6,369 bases of DNA from Thermodesulfovibrio sp. (GCA_026415995.1 JAOAGB010000101.1:1-6369); one strand, 5' to 3'. Shown: positions 1 to 4,870, counted from the first letter of the stretch. A program made the numbers and translations. The notes: a model not told the origin generated them from the letters alone.

Positions 1-100
1 TAACTTTTTTATTTAAGCATTTTTTAGAAATAATATCTGAAAGCGAAATTTTACAACTTTTTAAATGCAATTTACTTAGAGTAGCATTATGAAATCAAGA
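1..100. other. Non-coding end of window after the zinc-ribbon gene
   Basis: No reading frame with a start and ribosome site, and no terminator-like hairpin with a T-run, was found in these AT-rich bases. A 17-nt block at 48-64 matches 114-130, in the 3' end of the zinc-ribbon gene, with one difference (coding strand AAAAAGTTGTARAATTT). It may be a small duplication. Confidence 0.4.
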
Positions 101-571
101 TTATACCGTTATAAATTCTACAACTTTTTTATCACTCATCACCTTAAGTGAATTATTATTGTCAATTTTTCTATTTGAACAAAAAGGACAGCCATTTGCG
201 TTTATTCTAGTACGATGTGAAATACTTGATATCCATTCATGTCCATTCTCACATAACCACCACACTTTCTTATTAGAACCACAAGTTACTTGGTATGGAG
301 TAAAAACATTTTTTGTGGGATGCCATTCCTTTGCTATTTCGGGTTTTAAAGTTGCTAAACAGTTATCAAGACAAGCTTTTCTTCCAGTACAATATGGGCA
401 ATCACTTTTTGAATAAAGCCGGTGTCTGTATACTGCTGTCCATTCATGGCCTTTCTCACATAACCACCAAAACTTCTTGTGATTTCCTGGCCTAATTGTA
501 TCAAAGTCGATATCCTCATTTTTAGTAGGATGCCATTCCTTTTTAAGTTTATTATAAAAATCTGACTCCAT
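101..571 (-). CDS. Protein with two tandem DUF4379-type treble-clef zinc-ribbon units
   Basis: The 156-residue product has two copies of one unit. Each reads EWHPTKN, then WWLC(E)xGHEW, then a closing CPxC: residues 12-18, 35-44 and 58-61 in unit one, and 82-88, 104-113 and 128-131 in unit two. This matches the probable zinc-ribbon family DUF4379, in which Cys and His residues bind zinc. These units occur in repeat-rich accessory proteins and sometimes beside nuclease domains; no nuclease is visible here. After unit two, NNNSLKVMSDKK resembles the opening of a third unit, but the chain ends there, so the protein may be a shortened member. I chose ATG 571, preceded by AGAGGT 11 nt upstream. 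An in-frame TTG at 616 would add 15 residues but has a poor ribosome site. It follows the ribbon-helix-helix gene by 79 nt and probably shares its promoter. The family call is firm; nucleic-acid binding is inference. Confidence 0.85.
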   Translation of the reverse strand: MESDFYNKLKKEWHPTKNEDIDFDTIRPGNHKKFWWLCEKGHEWTAVYRHRLYSKSDCPYCTGRKACLDNCLATLKPEIAKEWHPTKNVFTPYQVTCGSNKKVWWLCENGHEWISSISHRTRINANGCPFCSNRKIDNNNSLKVMSDKKVVEFITV

Positions 572-626
572 AGTTGTTATTACCTCTAAATTAAGTTTAT
601 TGAAAATGTATTTCAAAGGGGTTTAC

Positions 627-642
627 CTATAAGCATTTATAG
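627..642. repeat. Small inverted repeat between the ribbon-helix-helix and zinc-ribbon genes
   Basis: CTATAA, GCAT, TTATAG is a perfect 6-bp inverted repeat with a 4-nt centre, 9 bp past the stop of the ribbon-helix-helix gene. The stem is AU-rich with no U-tract, so it is not a convincing terminator. It could be an RNA stability element or a protein site, or chance. Confidence 0.3.
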
Positions 643-650
643 ACAACCAT

Positions 651-821
651 CTATTTTTTAGTACCCTCTTTAATAATATTTTTTACTGTCTCACGCCACC
701 AATCATGTCGGTTTTTATATCCTAAATTAGTTAAAGCTTCGTCAAATTGAATAATTAGTTTTTCATCAAGCCAAAATTGAATCTTCTTTTCACCTTCGTG
801 CCCTTTTATTTTTTTCTCCAT
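651..821 (-). CDS. Small ribbon-helix-helix (CopG/Arc-like) DNA-binding protein, probable autorepressor
   Basis: A 56-residue reading frame with AAGGAG 6 nt upstream of its ATG. After a charged N-terminus, KKIQFWLDEKLI (residues 12-23) has the alternating pattern of the DNA-contacting beta strand. Helix one is about 24-33 (IQFDEALTNL), GYKN forms the turn, and helix two is about 38-51 (RHDWWRETVKNII). This is the pattern of CopG/Arc/MetJ dimeric repressors. The WW pair where the family often has a small polar residue is unusual. A sigma-A promoter 40-70 bp upstream holds a perfect inverted repeat between -35 and -10, an arrangement typical of self-repression. The gene is separated from the upstream block by a terminator and leads into the DUF4379-type gene. 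Plasmid copy-control and antitoxin proteins also use this fold, but no toxin partner is visible. Confidence 0.75.
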   Translation of the reverse strand: MEKKIKGHEGEKKIQFWLDEKLIIQFDEALTNLGYKNRHDWWRETVKNIIKEGTKK

Positions 822-860
822 TATTACAGCTCCTTATATAATATTTTCTATCATAATAAT

Positions 861-889
861 ACTATACTCCCTGTTGGGAGTATGGTAAA
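861..889 (-). promoter_or_regulatory. Sigma-A type promoter of the ribbon-helix-helix gene
   Basis: On the minus strand, TTTACC (889-884) is followed after exactly 17 bp by TATAGT (866-861). These match the -35 consensus at four of six positions and the -10 consensus at five of six. Transcription would begin near 854, about 33 nt before the ATG at 821. The whole spacer is occupied by an inverted repeat. Confidence 0.7.
864..883. promoter_or_regulatory. Probable operator: perfect 8-bp inverted repeat inside the promoter
   Basis: ATACTCCC, a TGTT centre and GGGAGTAT form a perfect 20-bp dyad that fills the -35/-10 spacer and overlaps the -10 box by three bases. A protein bound here would block RNA polymerase. 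The adjacent ribbon-helix-helix protein is the obvious candidate. The position is seen; the binding partner is inferred. Confidence 0.6.
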
Positions 890-937
890 GCAAGAGAATA
901 AACAAAACAAATTTTTTCCCAGTCCAGCACCTTAATT

Positions 938-953
938 TTCCCGATGTCGGGAA
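938..953. repeat. 16-bp inverted repeat next to the terminator
   Basis: TTCCCGA, TG, TCGGGAA has perfect 7-bp arms. It lies 4 bp beyond the terminator hairpin at 957-982 and about 50 bp upstream of the -35 of the ribbon-helix-helix promoter. As RNA it could form a CCCG/CGGG stem with a tetraloop and reinforce termination. As DNA it could be a distal regulatory site. The sequence alone does not decide. Confidence 0.4.
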
Positions 954-956
954 TAA

Positions 957-982
957 AAAAGAACACCTTGGTGTGTTCTTTT
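957..982 (-). terminator. Intrinsic terminator closing the central block
   Basis: On the minus strand, a 10-bp stem (AAAAGAACAC / GTGTTCTTTT) with a 6-nt loop runs into a T6 tract. The stem begins inside the TAA stop codon of the gene at 981-1412. It separates that gene from the independently promoted ribbon-helix-helix gene. Confidence 0.8.
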
Positions 983-1412
983 AACCTGCAGCTTCTTTCA
1001 AAAAAGCGGGTATATCGCGGTAATCAAATTCAATTACTCCTGTTGTTACTGTGTCCCTTCCAATCTTTTTATTCGTTACTATTTTCGCTATATCGCATTC
1101 GTTTTTTACATCGATTCCCGGATAATCATACTCTTTCTTAAATTCCATGTAGGAGTATATGTTAGCCTGTAAATATATATTCATTCCCAATTGGGCAAAA
1201 AGTTGACTTTGCACAGCCTCTATCATTGTATCTGCATACACTGTAGTAGCATAGATCGAGCGTGGTTGTAGAACGATATAAATATTAAACATTTCTTCTA
1301 CTATTATCTGTACGTTTACTGATCCTAACTCATTATTACCTGGGCTCCCTGCCTTAAATAAAATGTCCTGGTTATAAATTGCTTTGGGAAAGTTTCTCAC
1401 AATTACATTCAT
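981..1412 (-). CDS. Unrecognised 143-residue protein, last gene of the central block
   Basis: I do not recognise the family. AGGAGG lies 7 nt before the ATG and the stop codon overlaps an intrinsic terminator, so the boundaries are well supported. The protein is acidic to neutral, has no cysteine pairs, signal peptide or membrane segment, and appears to be a mixed alpha/beta domain. The N-terminal half is rich in short hydrophobic strands (SVNVQIIVEEMFNIYIVL, about 31-48). A helix follows (ADTMIEAVQSQLFAQLG), and the end is FDYRDIPAFLKEAAG. The even strand pattern could suit a virion or other oligomeric phage protein, but no motif supports that. It lies 23 nt after the doubtful gene at 1436-1585 and is probably co-transcribed with the genes before it. 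Confidence 0.75.
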   Translation of the reverse strand: MNVIVRNFPKAIYNQDILFKAGSPGNNELGSVNVQIIVEEMFNIYIVLQPRSIYATTVYADTMIEAVQSQLFAQLGMNIYLQANIYSYMEFKKEYDYPGIDVKNECDIAKIVTNKKIGRDTVTTGVIEFDYRDIPAFLKEAAG

Positions 1413-1435
1413 CTTTAGTCCTCCTTAGTTTAATT

Positions 1436-1585
1436 TTATCCTCTTTTACTTCTTACTATAATCTTTTCCTTCTCACTCCTTTTCATTGATTTCGTCACAA
1501 TCTGTGAATCATCATTATCCTTTATCGTTGACTCTGTTTCATGTGATTCAAAAAATTCCGATTTTGCTTTCAGACTCCCAGCCAT
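1436..1585 (-). CDS. Doubtful small charged protein (49 residues)
   Basis: A reading frame that opens with ATG 7 nt after the stop of the gene at 1593-2021 and fills the gap before the next gene. The product is strongly hydrophilic, with an acidic middle (TIKDNDDSQ) and a basic end (KRSEKEKIIVRSKRG). No Shine-Dalgarno sequence is visible before the ATG, nor before an in-frame GTG at 1630, so expression would depend on translational coupling. Low complexity and the absent ribosome site make this weak. It could also be non-coding spacer, or a tail once joined to the upstream gene in another frame. Confidence 0.35.
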   Translation of the reverse strand: MAGSLKAKSEFFESHETESTIKDNDDSQIVTKSMKRSEKEKIIVRSKRG

Positions 1586-1592
1586 GTATGTA

Positions 1593-2021
1593 TCATGTCT
1601 TAATATTATTTTCAAGTTTACATTTAACACAAAATGCTTTAACTACATATCCCATATCTGTTTTAATTTCACTATGCTTTGCACAATTTTCATTCCAGGC
1701 AAAAACCCCTGTATCTACATCAAAGGTTCCTATTTCCATGCTGCATCTGTCACACTGCACTGGAAAAGGAGGCTCTTTGATTGGATTATTTTTATCTCGT
1801 TTACTCCAATGTCCATCTAGATTATGAGTTAAAGGAAAATCTTCTATTTTATCATCATCACTTATTTCATGTCCAAATACTTCTTTCCAAGCATCTACAA
1901 CCCAGTACTGTCCATTTTTTTCAATAACCTTGAAAAACCCCATATATCCACTATGAAATGCTAATATATCACCAACATATAAGTTGTCTCCACAAGCCGT
2001 ATAACCTGTAAACTTTTCCAT
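1593..2021 (-). CDS. Unrecognised 142-residue protein with C-terminal zinc-ribbon-like cysteines
   Basis: The start has GGAGGT 5 nt upstream. Residues 15-42 (YVGDILAFHSGYMGFFKVIE and following) look like a small beta-barrel with the pattern 'GDIL...F.V...G.YWV'. That fits many small phage-type proteins but assigns none. The C-terminal third has C90-x2-C93 (CDRC) and C131-x2-C134 (CVKC), with C113 and H116 between them. The four outer cysteines could bind one zinc ion as a ribbon, so a nucleic-acid or protein contact role is possible but unproven. The gene begins 15 nt after the small cysteine-rich gene at 2037-2216 and is presumably translated from the same message. The gene call is strong; the function is unknown. 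Confidence 0.8.
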   Translation of the reverse strand: MEKFTGYTACGDNLYVGDILAFHSGYMGFFKVIEKNGQYWVVDAWKEVFGHEISDDDKIEDFPLTHNLDGHWSKRDKNNPIKEPPFPVQCDRCSMEIGTFDVDTGVFAWNENCAKHSEIKTDMGYVVKAFCVKCKLENNIKT

Positions 2022-2036
2022 ATGTCACCTCCGTTA

Positions 2037-2216
2037 TTACTTTGACCCAATAAGATTTTTCTTATCTAAGAGTAATTTATGTAAATCACTTTTATATTTT
2101 GGCTTTTCACAACTGTGCAAAGGAATATAGTTGTTCTCCGTTCTATAAATTGGATATCCTAATAAACACACCCGATTTCTAAAAGCTTGACATCTGTGAC
2201 AGGTCTTTGCTCTCAT
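2037..2216 (-). CDS. Small cysteine-rich protein (59 residues), unrecognised
   Basis: The product has C6-x2-C9 (CHRC), C17 and C36 followed by a lysine-rich helical tail, which could make a single small zinc site. I chose the ATG at 2216. An in-frame TTG at 2228 gives four more residues, but it abuts the AAGGGG element with no spacing, whereas that element is about 12 nt from the ATG. Neither start is ideal. It lies between the broken zinc-ribbon gene and the gene at 1593-2021, and its TAA overlaps the leader of the latter. Tiny cysteine-rich proteins of this kind are common in phage and plasmid cargo. Function unknown. Confidence 0.65.
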   Translation of the reverse strand: MRAKTCHRCQAFRNRVCLLGYPIYRTENNYIPLHSCEKPKYKSDLHKLLLDKKNLIGSK

Positions 2217-2267
2217 GCTACATTTCAACCCCTTAACACTAAGATTCCCTTTTTACATCAATGTGTC

Positions 2268-2450
2268 TCATTTTTCCTTTTCCAATTCTACCTCTCCAAC
2301 CCCTACCTGAGTGACCTTTTTACAGGCAAAGCAAATATAAGAAGACGGTGTTCCTGTAATTTCATTGTCATTAGAAATTTAAAAAACAGGTTTATTACAA
2401 ACCGAGCAGAAAGTTTTGTCTTGTTTCCTTATTTTATAATTTGATTTCAT
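2268..2450 (-). pseudogene. Small zinc-ribbon protein gene interrupted by an in-frame TAA
   Basis: A 60-codon frame from ATG 2450, with AAGGAG 9 nt upstream, encodes CSVC (codons 15-18) and CFAC (codons 40-43), the two halves of a zinc ribbon. Codon 24, between them, is TAA (2379-2381). The frame stays open on both sides with zinc-ribbon character, so this appears to be one gene with a single nonsense change, for instance from a Lys or Gln codon. An ATG at 2459 is also in frame but abuts the ribosome site. TGA recoding as selenocysteine does not apply because the codon is TAA. A base-call error is the main alternative. Confidence 0.65.
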
Positions 2451-2518
2451 TGTTTTCATCTCCTTACACTTATAGTCAATTTGGTGTCAGGGCAAGAGAA
2501 CATACAGCTTGTTGTCCG

Positions 2519-2547
2519 ATTATAGTATCAATTGTGTAGTATTAAGG
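2519..2547 (-). promoter_or_regulatory. Weak promoter candidate before the broken zinc-ribbon gene
   Basis: A perfect TATAAT (2524-2519) on the minus strand has only CCTTAA at the -35 position 17 bp upstream. It is followed directly by CGGACA, which overlaps a variant of the CGGA leader motif seen elsewhere in the window. The -10 box is convincing; the promoter as a whole is not. Confidence 0.35.
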
Positions 2548-2564
2548 TATATGTGTGCAGATGC

Positions 2565-2579
2565 TCCGGATGAACCGGA
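2565..2579. repeat. GC-rich inverted repeat TCCGG-N5-CCGGA
   Basis: A 5-bp perfect stem with a 5-nt loop lies in the roughly 150-nt gap after the gene at 2607-2900. It stands out as GC-rich in AT-rich spacer DNA and shares the CCGGAGC core with the hairpin at 3766-3780. There is no U-tract, so it is not a standard terminator. Confidence 0.4.
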
Positions 2580-2588
2580 CACCTTTCC

Positions 2589-2600
2589 GTTTATATAAAC
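2589..2600. repeat. 12-bp perfect palindrome GTTTATATAAAC
   Basis: A fully symmetric 12-mer just beyond the stop of the gene at 2607-2900 overlaps a copy of the AACGGA element (2586-2591). AT-rich palindromes arise by chance in such DNA, but the overlap with the recurrent element makes a protein site possible. Confidence 0.3.
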
Positions 2601-2606
2601 TTATAA

Positions 2607-2900
2607 TCATTCATCAGATTCAAATTGACCATCCTTACTAAAATCCTTCTTTTGCATTTGTTTCAAGTAGTCTGGAAATATCTTATGTTTTTTCCCATCT
2701 GCAAATTCTACAACTATCTCATAATCACTTATATAACCAATAACTTTACATGATAGTGGTTTTTCCGTATAATGACCTTTATATAAAAATCCATTTTTAA
2801 CTGTTTTTGCTTTTTCAGAAGTAAACTTCCACTGTTTAAACTTTTCCAACATATTTTCATCTGAATCAAACTGCTTATATCCTTCTAATGGTTCTAACAT
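2607..2900 (-). CDS. Unrecognised 97-residue protein with a central small beta domain
   Basis: The start is well supported: GAGGGGG lies 7 nt before the ATG. The centre (about residues 49-83) reads CKVIGYISDYEIVVEF, then ADGKKHKIFPDYLKQM. This is a short beta-barrel-like pattern, 'V.GY.sdyeIVVEF.DG', resembling at fold level the strand-rich modules found in many small phage proteins. The ends are charged (DSDENMLEKFKQW at the start, FSKDGQFESDE at the end). It carries a distinctive leader nearly identical to that of the gene at 5912-6187, although the two proteins are not visibly related. Function unknown. Confidence 0.75.
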   Translation of the reverse strand: MLEPLEGYKQFDSDENMLEKFKQWKFTSEKAKTVKNGFLYKGHYTEKPLSCKVIGYISDYEIVVEFADGKKHKIFPDYLKQMQKKDFSKDGQFESDE

Positions 2901-2905
2901 ATCTT

Positions 2906-2933
2906 GTCCCCCTCTTCCCTGTGCTTACAGGCT
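2906..2933 (-). promoter_or_regulatory. Conserved 28-nt leader with CCTGT/ACAGG hairpin, copy 1
   Basis: On the coding strand this runs from AGCCTGT through ACAGGG to a GAGGGGG ribosome site. It matches 6192-6219 at 24 of 28 positions with no gaps. The dyad CCTGT-N4-ACAGG (2918-2931) is identical in both copies, while the 4-nt centre differs at two positions, as expected for a protein site or RNA hairpin. Its place beside the Shine-Dalgarno sequence favours control of translation or early transcription. Confidence 0.6.
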
Positions 2934-3006
2934 ATCAATTTTTATACTTAATGCAAAATATTCCCTTTATCTTAATAAATTCCGTTTTTTTGTACTGCCG
3001 ACTAGC

Positions 3007-3282
3007 CTAATTTCCTTTGGGGTATAGTTTTTTTATTATCAATACCTTTAAATCCTCAATATCACGAATATTATCTTTTAGCTTTGAAATACACTCCAAC
3101 TGTTCTTTTGATATCTCGGTATGGTCTTCTTTTGTTACATTTTCATCATATATAGAATCTTGGTATTCTTTTGCGAGGTTCTCCAATGCCCTTACCTCTG
3201 CTATCATACCTACAATTTTCATAGACATTGCATTAAGTATGTTTCCGAAATCAGCTATAGATATTTTTGCATTATCGTCCAT
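3007..3282 (-). CDS. Unrecognised 91-residue helical protein
   Basis: I start it at ATG 3282, with GGAGGT 8 nt upstream. A TTG immediately before in frame is possible but less well placed. The sequence is almost entirely helical, with heptad-like hydrophobics in residues 12-43 (FGNILNAMSMKIVGMIAEV, then RALENLAKEYQDSIYD) and 56-86 (ISKEQLECISKLKDNIRDIE, then DLKVLIIKKL). An acidic break (ENVTKEDHTE) separates them, so a helical hairpin or coiled-coil dimer is likely. No catalytic or metal motif is visible. It follows the gene at 3356-3727 by 73 nt and probably belongs to the same transcript. Function unknown. Confidence 0.75.
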   Translation of the reverse strand: MDDNAKISIADFGNILNAMSMKIVGMIAEVRALENLAKEYQDSIYDENVTKEDHTEISKEQLECISKLKDNIRDIEDLKVLIIKKLYPKGN

Positions 3283-3321
3283 CAACAGTTACCTCCCCTT
3301 TTGCACCTAACCCTCAGTCTG

Positions 3322-3352
3322 GATGCAGCACATCATCTAAATATTGTGCATC
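3322..3352. repeat. Imperfect inverted repeat after the gene at 3356-3727
   Basis: GATGCA (3322-3327) can pair with TGCATC (3347-3352), or alternatively GCACA (3328-3332) with TGTGC (3345-3349) plus flanking GAT/ATC. On the minus strand this falls just after the TGA stop. No U-tract follows, so it is at best a weak structure at the end of one cistron and before the next. Confidence 0.3.
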
Positions 3353-3355
3353 AGT

Positions 3356-3727
3356 TCATACAACAAAAGCCAATCCATAGGAGCCCAACTCTTTATATCC
3401 CTCTCTAAGTGATTCAGAAAAATACCAGCCTTTCAATGCACCGCTTTTTTCTTCTTTCAAAATCCTGCGGTATATTGATAGAAACATGCTTTTAGGGATT
3501 TTAAATCCATGAAATTCTGTTGATTCGTTAGCAAAAAACATCACTTCTTCGTCTCCCCATTCACTTCTGTAAACAATTCTGTCAATAGAGTACTTTATAC
3601 CGTAAACATCAATTTCTATAGGGTTTTTCAGCATCAACTCAAATCTAAAATTTGTTTCATATTCTCCACACATGTCTGAACCACTACTCAAATGAACTAC
3701 TTTAAAATCCTGTATATATTCCTGCAT
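3356..3727 (-). CDS. Unrecognised 123-residue protein
   Basis: The start is set at ATG 3727 because AAGGAG lies 9 nt upstream. An ATG at 3751 opens the same frame earlier but would place that ribosome site inside the coding region. The N-terminal half is strand-rich (DFKVVHLSSG, ETNFRFELMLKNPIEIDVYG, IKYSIDRIVYRSE). The second half is helical (IPKSMFLSIYRRILKEE) and ends GYKELGSYGLAFVV. It has the look of a small soluble alpha/beta protein with no metal or catalytic signature. It lies 92 nt downstream of the AbrB-type gene, with a GC-rich hairpin between them, and may be read through from that gene's promoter. Function unknown. Confidence 0.75.
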   Translation of the reverse strand: MQEYIQDFKVVHLSSGSDMCGEYETNFRFELMLKNPIEIDVYGIKYSIDRIVYRSEWGDEEVMFFANESTEFHGFKIPKSMFLSIYRRILKEEKSGALKGWYFSESLREGYKELGSYGLAFVV

Positions 3728-3765
3728 TTTTTCACTCTCCTTAGTTCGCATTCTATAACTTTTGT

Positions 3766-3780
3766 GCCGGAAGCTCCGGC
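3766..3780. repeat. GC-rich hairpin GCCGGA-N3-TCCGGC
   Basis: A perfect 6-bp stem of almost pure G/C with a 3-nt loop sits between the AbrB-type gene and the next gene. Neither strand has a following T-run, so it is not a classical terminator, though it could attenuate transcription or protect a 3' end. The core resembles the inverted repeat at 2565-2579. Confidence 0.45.
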
Positions 3781-3819
3781 TGCTCTATAGATCCCGTTTA
3801 GAGATTATGAAATTAATTA

Positions 3820-4458
3820 CTATGATTTAACACCATCACCTTTAAAAAACTGTGTCCTGTCATACCTAAACCACTTACGAACTTCATTTCTAGCACTTTC
3901 TGTCGAGAGATTTTTGAGAATTTGTTCTAAGAGAAGGTCAGAAGGACAAGCAAACAGGTTATTATCCTGTTCGATTTTTGGTGAATACATTTCAATAATC
4001 TTTTTTTGAATTTCATCTTGAATATAGTCAAGTGTACTTCGAGAATATTTTTCGCTTTCCAGTTTTATTATTGGATACTCTCCATACTGGACACCATTTT
4101 CCTCACAAATTTCTGAAGTTAAGAAAGTAACTGATACCCCATACTTTCTGCCCCTCATTGCAATGTATCCTATTATTTTTAGAGCATCATCGCTAAATTC
4201 CTTGTTTAAAGTACCTTCACTATTGCAAACAAAACATCTTTTGCCTTCAATATTAGTTTCGCCTTTACAGGCAAAACAAGTTACATTTATTGGTTCTTTT
4301 TCAAATATGATTTTCCCGTTATCCTCTCTGAAAATCACTTGGTCGCCAGTATTTATATTCTTCATATCGCAAATTTCTCTTGGTATAGTAATTTGCCTTT
4401 TTCCTGTAACAGTTGATTTAAAATATACGCTTTTTATGGGTATAGGCTTAAAGTTCAT
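3820..4458 (-). CDS. AbrB/MazE-type (SpoVT-AbrB fold) DNA-binding protein with a DnaJ-like CxxC zinc motif
   Basis: Residues about 14-55 (FKSTVTGKRQITIPREIC, then TGDQVIFREDNGKIIFEKE) are a clear swapped-hairpin AbrB domain, as in AbrB, SpoVT and MazE. It is followed at once by C61-x2-C64 and C75-x2-C78 (CFACKG, then CFVCNSEG), spaced like one zinc site of the DnaJ cysteine-rich domain. The remaining 130 or so residues are mixed alpha/beta and unrecognised, ending with the basic stretch EVRKWFRYDRTQFFKGD. At 212 residues it is far longer than typical AbrB proteins (50-100). AAGGAGG lies 6 nt before the ATG. It has its own strong promoter carrying an 11-bp inverted repeat, so self-regulation is likely. 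It is probably a transition-state-type or mobile-element regulator; an antitoxin role is less likely because no toxin gene is adjacent. Confidence 0.8.
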   Translation of the reverse strand: MNFKPIPIKSVYFKSTVTGKRQITIPREICDMKNINTGDQVIFREDNGKIIFEKEPINVTCFACKGETNIEGKRCFVCNSEGTLNKEFSDDALKIIGYIAMRGRKYGVSVTFLTSEICEENGVQYGEYPIIKLESEKYSRSTLDYIQDEIQKKIIEMYSPKIEQDNNLFACPSDLLLEQILKNLSTESARNEVRKWFRYDRTQFFKGDGVKS

Positions 4459-4473
4459 AAATATCCTCCTTGG

Positions 4474-4513
4474 AAATCCTTGATAATTACATTGTAAGGA
4501 AAATCAAGGATTT
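4474..4513. promoter_or_regulatory. Probable operator: 11-bp perfect inverted repeat straddling the promoter
   Basis: AAATCCTTGAT (4474-4484) and ATCAAGGATTT (4503-4513) are exact inverted repeats 29 bp apart centre to centre, close to three helical turns. One arm fills the spacer next to -35; the other begins at the expected start site. A smaller palindrome, TTACATTGTAA (4487-4497), covers the -10 box. RNA made from this promoter carries only one arm, so the repeat is a DNA site. The encoded AbrB-type protein is the likely ligand (inference). Confidence 0.65.
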
Positions 4514-4519
4514 TGTCAA
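4491..4519 (-). promoter_or_regulatory. Strong sigma-A promoter of the AbrB-type gene
   Basis: TTGACA (4519-4514, perfect consensus), a 17-bp spacer and TACAAT (4496-4491, five of six) lie on the minus strand. Transcription should start near 4484, giving a leader of about 25 nt with AAGGAGG. This is the best promoter in the window. Confidence 0.85.
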
Positions 4520-4540
4520 GTGAAACTTACCATTTTATGT

Positions 4541-4562
4541 ATGCAAACATCCCATTTTGCAT
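4541..4562. repeat. 7-bp inverted repeat ATGCAAA-N8-TTTGCAT upstream of the AbrB promoter
   Basis: Perfect arms separated by 8 bp lie 22 bp upstream of the -35 box, in the 136-nt gap after the gene at 4595-4846. It could be a distal operator or activator site, or a weak 3'-end hairpin for the upstream message. There is no U-tract. Confidence 0.4.
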
Positions 4563-4594
4563 TAGCCTGAACTCAGACGATGGTTCCTTTTTCA

Positions 4595-4846
4595 TCAATC
4601 AGAAAATTCAATAGAGTTTATAGCTCTCATTAAATCTTCTTTAGTTATAACAAGTTCACAAATTTTTCTATCTTTTTCTTTCATATTAACAGTCATTACA
4701 TCTATTTTTATAAATCTTGAATCAGATGTTTTGGGAAACTGTAACCACCTTTGAGAAACTTCACAAGGGACACATCCTTCACCATTGCTGTTAATTATTC
4801 TTTGTTTTGCACTAATGTAAGGAAATTTTACTATTTTCTCTCTCAT
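4595..4846 (-). CDS. Unrecognised 83-residue protein
   Basis: GGAGG lies 9 nt before the ATG. The product is a small basic-to-neutral protein. A CVPC pair (residues 25-28) lies in the N-terminal half, strands follow in the middle (RFIKIDVMTVNM, then KICELVITKED), and the end is helical (LMRAINSIEFSD). One CxxC alone does not make a zinc site. The gene is 27 nt downstream of 4874-5116, and its ribosome site is fused to the recurring TTGCAATAACGGA element. It appears to be the last gene of the right-hand block before the AbrB promoter. Function unknown. Confidence 0.75.
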   Translation of the reverse strand: MREKIVKFPYISAKQRIINSNGEGCVPCEVSQRWLQFPKTSDSRFIKIDVMTVNMKEKDRKICELVITKEDLMRAINSIEFSD

Positions 4847-4857
4847 ATCTACAGACC

Positions 4858-4870
4858 TCCGTTATTGCAA
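4858..4870 (-). promoter_or_regulatory. Recurrent leader element TTGCRAWAWCGGA, copy A
   Basis: The coding strand reads TTGCAATAACGGA and runs directly into the GGAGG ribosome site of the gene at 4595-4846. It matches the copy at 5890-5902 at 12 of 13 positions. Here the element and the Shine-Dalgarno sequence overlap, so part of the match may come from translation signals. Confidence 0.5.

Noticed and set aside
159..416. Plus-strand open frames opposite the zinc-ribbon gene and opposite most other genes
   Set aside because: They lack ribosome sites, read as antisense of well-supported genes, and show Phe/Ser/Leu-rich composition typical of shadow frames.
572..616. TTG start adding 15 residues to the zinc-ribbon protein
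   Set aside because: The ATG at 571 has a better ribosome site, and the added residues lie outside the repeat unit.
651..821. Toxin-antitoxin pair with the ribbon-helix-helix protein as antitoxin
   Set aside because: The adjacent gene is a zinc-ribbon protein with no toxin signature, and it is 79 nt away rather than overlapping.
2379..2381. Recoding of the in-frame stop as selenocysteine
   Set aside because: The codon is TAA, not TGA, and no selenocysteine-type stem-loop is evident.
3766..3780. GC-rich hairpin as an intrinsic terminator
   Set aside because: No T-run follows on either strand.
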